Source: Flavobacteriaceae bacterium (lineage in GTDB: Bacteria > Bacteroidota > Bacteroidia > Flavobacteriales > Flavobacteriaceae). Taken from it: DNA of 9,570 bases. Each line of letters opens with the position of its first letter. Within the stretch, counting starts at the first letter, position 1. Under the pieces are notes generated by a model. The model did not search any database and had not been told where the DNA came from. It saw only the letters and a program-made list of their open reading frames with translations. The position numbers were made by a program, and so were the translations under genes. Where the stretch lies: the NCBI GenBank assembly GCA_008081175.1, contig VMCW01000162.1:1-9570 (forward strand). Direction: 5' to 3'. Shown here piece after piece: positions 1-6,507 of this stretch.

Positions 1-476
1 TGGAAGTAAAAACCCTTATTGGGGAGGAGGGAGAAACAGTTGTCCTTGGTCCTTTAAATCGTGCCAATCTAGACACAGATGAATTTATGGCTTGGTTTCA
101 GCCTACCTATGACGATCAGCAAATACCAGAAGGCTGGATCGATGAACATCTCCCCCTTGCAAAAGACCTTACTTTTAAGCTTTTCTTGGGAACCTGGTGT
201 GGTGATACCCAACGTGAGCTAGGACCTATGTTTAAAATACTCGATGCTTTAGAGGTAACCCAAGATCGTATAGAAATGTACGGTCTCTCCGAATACAAAG
301 ACAGTCCTGACGGATTAGAAAAGAAATACGATATTCTCAATATTCCTACATTGATTTTTATAGAAAATGGGGAAGAAAACAATCGCATTGTTGAATTTCC
401 AGTAGTCAATCTTTTAGATGATTTTTCTAAAATTTTAAAAAAACTGCCCTATAAAGACTCCTACGCTGATTTTTGA
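1..476 (+). CDS. Thioredoxin-fold family protein with single-cysteine WCGDT motif (5' end outside window)
   Basis: The frame is open from base 3 to the TGA at 474-476, so the ATG at 87 is internal and the true start lies upstream of the window. The visible 157 residues contain a thioredoxin-like core. An FLGTWCGDT segment has its cysteine codon at 198-200, a helix follows, and a NIPTLIF segment supplies the cis-proline strand characteristic of thioredoxins. There is no second cysteine: the usual CxxC is CGDT, and this is the only cysteine in the visible protein. A classic dithiol oxidoreductase role is therefore unlikely. A monothiol, chaperone-like or peroxide-related role is possible but unproven. 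The residues before the core (EVKTLIGEEGETVVLGPLN and onward) are an N-terminal segment I cannot assign. The map start codon lies 1 nt downstream, so the genes are almost certainly cotranscribed. The fold call is confident; the function is unknown. Confidence 0.8.
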   Translation, partial: EVKTLIGEEGETVVLGPLNRANLDTDEFMAWFQPTYDDQQIPEGWIDEHLPLAKDLTFKLFLGTWCGDTQRELGPMFKILDALEVTQDRIEMYGLSEYKDSPDGLEKKYDILNIPTLIFIENGEENNRIVEFPVVNLLDDFSKILKKLPYKDSYADF

Positions 477-477
477 T

Positions 478-1302
478 ATGGCTGGAATCGTTTTAAAATC
501 ATTAGAGGAAATTGAACTCATAAGAGAAAGCGCTCTGATTGTATCCAAAACCTTGGGTGTTTTGGCCTCAGAAATCAAACCTGGGATCACTACCCTAGAA
601 TTGGATCGAATTGCTGAAATACATATTCGAGACCTAGGTGCAGAACCTGGTTTTTTGGGTTTATATGATTTTCCTAATACACTTTGTATGAGCCCAAATG
701 CACAAGTAGTCCATGGAATCCCTAATAATGATCCACTGCAAGAAGGAGATATCATTTCCATAGATTGCGGAGCATTGAAAAATGGATTTTATGGTGACCA
801 TGCTTATACCTTTGCCGTAGGGGAAATTGACCCTTTAACTGAAAAATTATTGCAGATTACCAAAGAATCTCTTTATGTAGGAATTGACGTCTTTCGTGCA
901 GGAAACAGAATTGGAGATATGGGTTTTGCTATTCAACAGTATTGTGAAAAAGAAGGCTATGGTGTTGTTCGTGAACTGGTTGGGCATGGCTTGGGTAAAA
1001 CCATGCATGAAGGACCTGAAGTTCCCAATTACGGAAAACGAGGGCGTGGCAAAAAATTTGTTGATGGTATGGTATTGGCCATAGAGCCTATGATTAATAG
1101 GGGAACACATCGCATAAAACAACTCAAAGACGGATGGACTATCTTGACAGCAGACGGAAAACCCTCAGCTCATTTTGAACACAATGTGGCTCTTATTAAC
1201 GGAAAACCTGAACTGCTTTCTACCTTCCACTACATATATGAAGCCTTGGGAATCCAAAGCGAAGAAGAAATTCCATTTAGAAAAGCACCCTTTGTTCCAT
1301 GA
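478..1302 (+). CDS. map: Type I methionine aminopeptidase
   Basis: This 274-aa cytoplasmic enzyme removes the initiator methionine from nascent proteins whose second residue is small. All catalytic residues of the M24A family are visible: H79 in VVHGIP, the dinuclear metal ligands D96 (ISIDCG), D107 (YGDHAYTF), H170 (GHGLGKTMHEGP), E203 (AIEPM) and E234 (AHFEH), and the substrate histidine H177. The protein is slightly longer than the E. coli enzyme (264 aa). The extra length is a C-terminal tail after about residue 243, and there is no N-terminal zinc-finger extension. The ATG at 478 follows the upstream stop codon by 1 nt (TGATATG), and the stop codon overlaps the methyltransferase start as ATGA, so translation of all three genes is probably coupled. 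The family assignment is secure. Confidence 0.97.
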   Translation: MAGIVLKSLEEIELIRESALIVSKTLGVLASEIKPGITTLELDRIAEIHIRDLGAEPGFLGLYDFPNTLCMSPNAQVVHGIPNNDPLQEGDIISIDCGALKNGFYGDHAYTFAVGEIDPLTEKLLQITKESLYVGIDVFRAGNRIGDMGFAIQQYCEKEGYGVVRELVGHGLGKTMHEGPEVPNYGKRGRGKKFVDGMVLAIEPMINRGTHRIKQLKDGWTILTADGKPSAHFEHNVALINGKPELLSTFHYIYEALGIQSEEEIPFRKAPFVP

Positions 1303-2051
1303 AATGGCTACTTAATCTAATTCCCAGACCCTGGTTAATAAGATTCAGTATTTTGTTTCAGCCCATAATCAGATGGTATTTTAAAGGAAATCGATTTACT
1401 GATCCAATAGATGGAAGTTCCTACAGAAAATTTTTACCCTATGGATACCAAAAAATCAGAGAAAATGCACTTTGCCCAGGTACACTTTCCTTAGAAAGAC
1501 ACCGTTTGTTGTGGCTCTATTTGGACAGAGAAACCTCTTTTTTAAGTGACTCCATCAAGGTGCTGCATGTAGCCCCTGAACAAGTTTTTTATCAAAAATT
1601 CAAGGCTTTTTCACATTGGAAATACACCACAACTGACCTACATTCTCCTCTAGCCGACGTAAAGGCAGATATTTGCGCACTTCCTTTTGAGGATAATTCC
1701 TACGACTTGATTTTGTGCAATCATGTTTTAGAACACATACCCAACGACCGTAAAGCTATGTCAGAATTGTATCGAGTTCTTAAAAAAGAGGGCACCCTCA
1801 TCGCTCAAGTCCCATTAGATGAAAATCGAACAACTACTTTTGAAGATAACAGTATCACTGATTCTAGAGAACGCTCCAAAATTTTTGGTCAATATGATCA
1901 CGTAAGGATCTACGGAAAAGACTATTTTAACTTGCTGGGTACAGTGGGATTTTTAGTAAAAGAGGTTGACTATACGAATCAACTCAATGAAAGGGAAATA
2001 GAAAAATATGGATTAAAGAGGGAGCTCATTCCTGTAGCAAAAAAACCTTAA
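1299..2051 (+). CDS. Class I SAM-dependent methyltransferase (Methyltransf_11-like)
   Basis: This 250-aa protein has a Rossmann-type methyltransferase domain from about residue 86. The segment KVLHVAPEQ (88-96) stands where motif I (normally an LDxGxGxG-type loop) is expected, an acidic D113 follows strand 2, ADICALPFED (123-132) is the motif III region, and YDLILCNHVLEHI (135-147) is the motif IV/post-motif region. The helix-strand SELYRVLKKEGTLIAQVP completes the domain. The N-terminal 85 residues are basic and partly hydrophobic and contain RKFLPYGY and LCPGTLSLERHR, which look like a conserved clade-specific region. The substrate cannot be inferred. The start ATG overlaps the map stop codon (ATGA), so the genes are cotranscribed. 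The 3' end converges with apbE and the two stop codons overlap. Methyltransferase is likely from motifs IV onward. The altered SAM loop leaves some doubt about activity. Confidence 0.85.
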   Translation: MKWLLNLIPRPWLIRFSILFQPIIRWYFKGNRFTDPIDGSSYRKFLPYGYQKIRENALCPGTLSLERHRLLWLYLDRETSFLSDSIKVLHVAPEQVFYQKFKAFSHWKYTTTDLHSPLADVKADICALPFEDNSYDLILCNHVLEHIPNDRKAMSELYRVLKKEGTLIAQVPLDENRTTTFEDNSITDSRERSKIFGQYDHVRIYGKDYFNLLGTVGFLVKEVDYTNQLNEREIEKYGLKRELIPVAKKP

Positions 2052-3082
2052 AAAGATTCTTCACTAGGAAAACCTGAGCTATAATACTCTTCTATGGTAC
2101 CCGAAGTAGACTCTACAATCCAATAGGCCTCTAAATGAGGTTCTCGTTCAATCAAGGCTTTACTTTCATCGAACGGCATTACCATAAGTGCGGTTGCATA
2201 GGCATCTGCAGTCATACAATCTGGGGCTATAACGGAAGCACTTAGCACATTGGAAGGAAAAGCTTCACCTGTTTTTGGGTTGATGGAATGTGCAATGCGC
2301 TTACCACTGAGCGAATCGATTTTGTACTTTCTGTAATTTCCTGAGGTAGCTAGTGCCTTGTTGGTCAAGCTCAAAATTTTGATGAAGTTTCTCTGGCTAT
2401 CCTGATTCGGATCATCAACAGCTACTTTCCAAGGCTTTTTTGATTTAGGACTTATGCCTTCAGCAACAATTTCTCCTCCAATTTCGACTAAAAACGAATT
2501 GAAATTCTTAGAACGTAAAAGATCTGCAACTACATCTACTGCATATCCCTTTGCAAGAGCATTGAAATCAAAACGCACATTGGGATGTGATTTCAAAATG
2601 GTATTGGCAGGAGTTAACTTGGTTTTTTGCCAGCCTGTAAACAAAAGTATGCTGTCCCGCTGTTTTGAATTCATTTGGCTCAATGCTTTTTCTGGTCCAA
2701 AACCATAGGCATTTACCAAAGCTCCTACAGTTGGATCAAAAAATCCGTTTGTTTTTTTCCAAACCTCTGTAGCCTTTTCGTACACTTTTATAAAATGCTC
2801 GTCAACGACCAGTTGATCGTCTCCCCTATTTATTTTAGAGATATCCGAACTTTGAATGTAAGTAGACATAGATGCATTCATTACATCAATAACAGAATCG
2901 ACCTCACGCTTCAATTGATCTTTAGAAATTTCAATATTTGAATAGCTTATAGCATAGGTTGTACCCAAAGCCGCTCCTCTTAGTTGCTGTACGTTGAAAG
3001 AACTTTGCTCTTTACAACTCAAAAAAACAAAAAGAAAAACAAAAATGCTATACTTTTTCAAGACCACTAAAGTTGACTGCAT
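2048..3082 (-). CDS. apbE: FAD:protein FMN transferase (ApbE family), lipoprotein
   Basis: ApbE transfers FMN from FAD to a threonine or serine of target proteins such as NqrC and NqrB, acting outside the cytoplasmic membrane with Mg2+. As drawn from the ATG at 3082 the protein is 344 aa. A signal peptide with KK at 9-10 and a hydrophobic run ends in FLSC (C23), a relaxed Bacteroidota-type lipobox, so it is probably lipid-anchored. Family motifs seen are LGTTYAI (39-45), GFFDPTVGALVNAYGFGP (113-130), DFNALAKGYAVD (172-183), VEIGGE (199-204), ATSGNYRKY (245-253), HSINPKTG (265-272) and CMTADAYATALMVM (289-302), which holds the conserved ADAxATA aspartate (D293). The ATG start overlaps the upstream gene by 35 nt. 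A TTG at 3061-3059 would give a conventional MKK-type lipoprotein signal and only 14 nt of overlap, so the start is uncertain. NqrC is encoded nearby and is the likely substrate. The family call is secure. Confidence 0.95.
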   Translation of the reverse strand: MQSTLVVLKKYSIFVFLFVFLSCKEQSSFNVQQLRGAALGTTYAISYSNIEISKDQLKREVDSVIDVMNASMSTYIQSSDISKINRGDDQLVVDEHFIKVYEKATEVWKKTNGFFDPTVGALVNAYGFGPEKALSQMNSKQRDSILLFTGWQKTKLTPANTILKSHPNVRFDFNALAKGYAVDVVADLLRSKNFNSFLVEIGGEIVAEGISPKSKKPWKVAVDDPNQDSQRNFIKILSLTNKALATSGNYRKYKIDSLSGKRIAHSINPKTGEAFPSNVLSASVIAPDCMTADAYATALMVMPFDESKALIEREPHLEAYWIVESTSGTIEEYYSSGFPSEESF

Positions 3083-3404
3083 AGGGATTGTTTTTCATTA
3101 AGGGGAGGTTGTAATTTTCAGCGTTGGCAAATCCAACACCCGCATGGTAAAGAGTAGCCTTGTTTTTCAATGCGTGTTCTTTTACTTTTTTCATACGCTC
3201 TACATCATAATTTTTTGGAGAGTCCGGATATAAACATCCGTCGACAACAACAAAAAACAACTCTTTATTTTTTACACAAACGAATTGAGGAGAGCGTTGT
3301 AACTGTGAATTTACAGCCAAAAACTCATAGCCCTCTTTTTCAAGGTAAGTGCCAACCTCTTGCATTGCTAATTGATGGATTTCTTGTTTGCTTAACGTTG
3401 TCAT
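3048..3404 (-). CDS. Uncharacterised 118-aa protein cotranscribed with apbE; possible inactive PD-(D/E)XK-like fold
   Basis: I do not recognise a named function. The ATG at 3404-3402 is preferred. The frame extends to a TTG at 3413, but that adds only three residues. The protein is small, soluble, with no signal peptide or membrane segment. By eye the order of elements is helix (5-23), strand (26-30, YEFLA), strand (40-44, QFVCV), strand (49-54, LFFVVV), helix (66-80) and strand (83-89), followed by a conserved-looking HAGVGFANAENYNLPL tract (87-102). The alpha-beta-beta-beta-alpha-beta order and the GYEFLAVN...LFFVVV pattern resemble the core of UPF0102/YraN-like nucleases (GYxILxxN...LxFVEVK), but the acidic and lysine catalytic positions are replaced by valine and aspartate. 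This is inference only. The gene overlaps apbE, so the pair is one transcription unit and a role in Nqr or flavin maturation is a reasonable guess. Possible cytoplasmic cysteines are C43 and C57. Confidence 0.85.
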   Translation of the reverse strand: MTTLSKQEIHQLAMQEVGTYLEKEGYEFLAVNSQLQRSPQFVCVKNKELFFVVVDGCLYPDSPKNYDVERMKKVKEHALKNKATLYHAGVGFANAENYNLPLMKNNPYAVNFSGLEKV

Positions 3405-3485
3405 AGCAACCAAAATTAATTTAAATGGTGGACTCTTTATATTAAATTATAGATTTTATGTATTTTCAGTTCCCAAAAACAAATT
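3405..3485. promoter_or_regulatory. Divergent intergenic region, probable promoters for the 118-aa gene/apbE unit (-) and the M16 peptidase (+)
   Basis: These 81 bases separate two divergently transcribed units, so at least one promoter for each is expected here. The stretch is very AT-rich. On the + strand TAGATTTT at 3450-3457 matches the Bacteroidota -7 consensus (TAnnTTTG) at all but the last base and would leave a leader of roughly 20 nt before the ATG at 3486. I see no good TTTG-type -33 element upstream. On the - strand TAATTTTG (3418-3411) is a full -7 match, but it lies only 6 nt from the ATG at 3404, so it would imply an almost leaderless message. The M16 start is preceded by an A-rich run (AAAAACAAATT) and no Shine-Dalgarno site. 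The region's role is inferred from gene layout. The individual boxes are weak. Confidence 0.4.
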
Positions 3486-6437
3486 ATGATGAACTTAACG
3501 AAATACTTACCCCTCATTTTAGCATTACTCCTGATTGGTTGTGGTAATCCAACATCACAAACAAAAAAAGCCAGTTCTGGAGGATATACTTATGAATACG
3601 TAACAGATGACCCCACACAAACCCGTATCTATACATTGGACAACGGGTTGAAAGTGTATCTATCTAAATTTGAAAACGCCCCTAGAGTACACGTTTTTAC
3701 AGCAGTAAAAGCTGGAGGAAAAAACGATCCAGAAAACAATACAGGTTTAGCACACTATTTAGAGCATATCATGTTTAAAGGCAACCAGTTTTTTGGCACC
3801 AAAGACTATGAAGCAGAAAAGCCTTTACTCGACTCAATAGAACAACTCTTTAATGACTATGCAAAACAAACTGATGTTGCTAAACGAAAAGCAATTTATC
3901 AAACCATAGATGAAGTTTCAAATAAAGCAGCATTACTCGCCATCCCCAATGAATACGATAAAATGATTTCCATGTTGGGGGGAAAAAGCTTAAACGCATA
4001 TACAACTGAAGACCGCACTGTCTACACCGTCGACATCCCCTCTAATGAAATGGAGCGCTTTTTAACCCTTGAGGGGCTGCGCTTTAAACAAATTGTAAAC
4101 CGTCTCTTTCACACAGAGCTTGAAGCAGTTTATGAGGAAAAGAATCGATCTCTTGATAGTGATTACAGAAAACAATATTGGGCGCTTTATCAAAGTCTTT
4201 TCCCTAATCACCCCTATGGAAAACAGTCTGTTATTGGTACCGTTGAACATCTTAAAAACCCATCAATTACAGAAATTAAAAATTATTTTAACACCTATTA
4301 CCGTCCCAACAATGTAGCTATTTGTATGAGTGGTGAATTGGATTTTGACCAGACCATCGCTTTAATCGATCAACATTTTGGTGACTGGAAACCCAATCCT
4401 AACCTTCCTGTAATAAGTTACCAACCAGAAACTGCAATAACTTCTCCCCTTGTTCAAGAAGTAGTGGGACCAGACAGGGAGTCTATATTGATGGGGTATC
4501 GATTTGACAATCAATCTAAAACTGCACTTCTGAAAGTAGATTTAATAGACATGTTGCTCTCCAACAGTACAGCGGGACTTATCGATTTAAATTTGGTACA
4601 AAAACAAAAAGTATTGAGTGCAGGAGCTACCGTTCAAGATTTAAATGATTATTCTATTCATCTTTTTAGCGGAAACCCAAAGGAAGGTCAAAGCCTTGAA
4701 GAAGTACATGCTCTGCTACTCGGTGAAATTGAAAACATTAAAGAAGGTGCTTTTGAAGAGGATCTGCTTAAAGCTGTTGTCAACGACCTCAAAAAACGTC
4801 TTATGGAACAAGACGATTCTGATTATGCCAATTATTTTAGAGCGAATGATATGGTTTTAGCCTTCACTCGTGATCAAGAATGGATAGATCAAGTGAACTA
4901 TTTTGATGCCCTTTCAAAAATAAGTAAGCAAGATTTGGTCTCCTTCGCAAAAGAAAACTACAATGAAAATTATGCAGTAGTATTCAAACGAACAGGAAAA
5001 GACCCCAACATCCAAAAGGTAGATAAACCTCAAATAACAAAAGTACCTTTAAACAGGGAGGACCGATCCCAACTACACGAACAACTTGCCAATCAGGAAG
5101 TAGAAAAATTACAACCAAAATTTTTGGACTTCAAAACAGATCTTGACTTTTACTCCATCGGCAATCTAAAAGTGATTCAAAAAGAAAACACATCGAATGA
5201 TCTTTTTGAATTGACCTATCGTTTTGACTTTGGAACCAACCTCGACCCTAAAATAGAATTGGCTACAGGATTGATGAACTATGTTGGAACTTCAGAATTT
5301 AGTCCAGAAGAACTAAAAAAAGAGTTTTATAAACTAGGAGCTAACTTCAGCTTTTCCACCTCTGGAGATGGAGAGGAAACCCTAGTTACTCTTCGGGGTT
5401 TAAGTGAAAATATGGAAGCCTCCGTACAACTATTCGAACAACTCCTTGAGCGGCCTGTAGGGACACAAGAAGCTCTGGAGCAGTTGGTAGGTAGGATTTT
5501 AAAATCGCGTTCTGATGCAAAGAAAAATAAAAACATTATTCTGAGAAGACAACTATTAGACTACGGCAGATATGGAGAATTAAATCCTTCTGCAGATGTA
5601 CTGAGCTCTGAAGAATTGAATAATTTAAAGGTAGAAGATCTGATGGAATGGATACAGAATTTATCAAACTATCCTCATCGTATATTGTATTATGGCAATA
5701 AAAATGAAACTGAACTGAGTCAACTCATTACAACCTACCATAAAACTCCGGAAACCTTTTTAGAGCTGAATCAAGTAGACTCAAAATATACAGAAAAAGA
5801 CTACGATACTCAAAATGTCTTTTGGACACCTTTTGATATGGTTCAAACAGAAATTATCTTGCTCTCCAAACAAGAACTGCTGGATCATTCAAAGACAGCA
5901 GCAATCAATTTGTTCAATCAATACTTTGGTGGAGGAATGAATTCTATCGTTTTTCAAGAGATCCGAGAAGCTCAAGGATTAGCCTATTCTGTTTTTTCTA
6001 CTTACAATCAAGCTAATAGACCTGACCGATCTGACTATCTCCTTTCCTACATAGGTATTCAATCTGATAAGCAAAAGGAAGCCTTGTCTTCTATGTTTGA
6101 ACTCATCAATAATTTACCTGAATCACCTCAAGCATTTGAGATCGCAAAACAAGCAATACTCAATAAAATTGAGAGTGAACGCATCACAAAATCAGGAATA
6201 TTATACAGCTATCTCGCTGCGGAAAAGAAGGGAATAGACTACGACAGTAGAAAACAAATTTACAACGAGGTTAAAGAGATGAAATTTGAAAATCTATTAG
6301 AATTTCACAAACAATTTGTTCAAAATAAATCTCACAATATTTTACTTATCGGAAATCGGGAAAACATAGACTTTAAAAATCTTAAAGGCTATGGAAAAGT
6401 GAAAGAGATTTCTCTAGAAACCCTATTTGGATATTAA
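3486..6437 (+). CDS. Two-domain M16 (pitrilysin-type) zinc metallopeptidase, lipoprotein
   Basis: This 983-aa protein has an N-terminal lipoprotein signal with the lipobox LIGC (C19), so it is probably anchored in the periplasm or outer membrane. The inverted zinc motif HxxEH is complete: H90, E93 and H94 in GLAHYLEHIMFKG. ELEAVYEE (211-218) supplies the third ligand, most likely E218, with E211 matching the conserved upstream glutamate. Between these lies a charged helical insertion (about residues 108-160), so H94 and E218 are 124 residues apart instead of about 77 in pitrilysin. The second half is a non-catalytic M16 domain with the R...Y substrate-binding pair in REAQGLAY (R827, Y834). 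Both halves in one chain fit a clamshell peptidase that degrades peptides. Substrates are unknown. ATG is doubled (3486 and 3489), so either may start translation. The gene stands alone, divergent from the apbE unit and convergent with nqrF, with a hairpin terminator just downstream. Confidence 0.95.
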   Translation: MMNLTKYLPLILALLLIGCGNPTSQTKKASSGGYTYEYVTDDPTQTRIYTLDNGLKVYLSKFENAPRVHVFTAVKAGGKNDPENNTGLAHYLEHIMFKGNQFFGTKDYEAEKPLLDSIEQLFNDYAKQTDVAKRKAIYQTIDEVSNKAALLAIPNEYDKMISMLGGKSLNAYTTEDRTVYTVDIPSNEMERFLTLEGLRFKQIVNRLFHTELEAVYEEKNRSLDSDYRKQYWALYQSLFPNHPYGKQSVIGTVEHLKNPSITEIKNYFNTYYRPNNVAICMSGELDFDQTIALIDQHFGDWKPNPNLPVISYQPETAITSPLVQEVVGPDRESILMGYRFDNQSKTALLKVDLIDMLLSNSTAGLIDLNLVQKQKVLSAGATVQDLNDYSIHLFSGNPKEGQSLEEVHALLLGEIENIKEGAFEEDLLKAVVNDLKKRLMEQDDSDYANYFRANDMVLAFTRDQEWIDQVNYFDALSKISKQDLVSFAKENYNENYAVVFKRTGKDPNIQKVDKPQITKVPLNREDRSQLHEQLANQEVEKLQPKFLDFKTDLDFYSIGNLKVIQKENTSNDLFELTYRFDFGTNLDPKIELATGLMNYVGTSEFSPEELKKEFYKLGANFSFSTSGDGEETLVTLRGLSENMEASVQLFEQLLERPVGTQEALEQLVGRILKSRSDAKKNKNIILRRQLLDYGRYGELNPSADVLSSEELNNLKVEDLMEWIQNLSNYPHRILYYGNKNETELSQLITTYHKTPETFLELNQVDSKYTEKDYDTQNVFWTPFDMVQTEIILLSKQELLDHSKTAAINLFNQYFGGGMNSIVFQEIREAQGLAYSVFSTYNQANRPDRSDYLLSYIGIQSDKQKEALSSMFELINNLPESPQAFEIAKQAILNKIESERITKSGILYSYLAAEKKGIDYDSRKQIYNEVKEMKFENLLEFHKQFVQNKSHNILLIGNRENIDFKNLKGYGKVKEISLETLFGY

Positions 6438-6450
6438 ATTAAAGGAGTAC

Positions 6451-6485
6451 AAAAAAAACACAAAGTTGATCTTTGTGTTTTTTTT
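6451..6485. terminator. Bidirectional intrinsic terminator between the M16 gene and nqrF
   Basis: A perfect 15-bp inverted repeat is visible. The left arm at 6451-6465 (A8 then CACAAAG) pairs with the right arm at 6471-6485 (CTTTGTG then T8) around a 5-nt loop, TTGAT. Because the arms begin in eight A and end in eight T, the RNA from either strand has a short GC-containing hairpin followed by a U-tract. It lies 13 nt after the M16 stop codon and 22 nt beyond the nqrF stop codon, so it can end both converging transcripts. The actual hairpin core is CACAAAG/CTTTGTG, which is modest in GC content. Confidence 0.85.
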
Positions 6486-6507
6486 GATCTAAATTCAATA
6501 TTGTGAT

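Noticed and set aside
87..476. ATG at 87 as the true start of the thioredoxin-fold gene
   Set aside because: The frame is open back to base 3 with protein-like sequence and no stop codon, so the ATG is probably internal.
435..761. 108-aa open frame on the - strand over map
   Set aside because: It lies antisense to the well-supported map and thioredoxin-fold genes, has a low-complexity serine/isoleucine-rich composition and no recognisable domain.
2454..2941. Two + strand open frames (84 and 88 aa) opposite apbE
   Set aside because: They are shadows of apbE codons, with no domain and no independent context.
3017..3046. A-rich tract (AAAAAAACAAAAAGAAAAACAAA-like) as a regulatory or slippage site
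   Set aside because: It encodes the hydrophobic Phe/Leu/Val run of the ApbE signal peptide on the - strand, which explains the composition.
3405..3413. Upstream TTG start at 3413 for the 118-aa protein
   Set aside because: The in-frame ATG at 3404 is only three codons downstream and gives a normal N-terminus, so ATG was chosen.
3411..3418. TAATTTTG on the - strand as a definite Bacteroidota -7 promoter box
   Set aside because: It sits only 6 nt from the ATG and has no matching -33 element. In such AT-rich DNA a chance match is likely, so it is mentioned only as a weak candidate.
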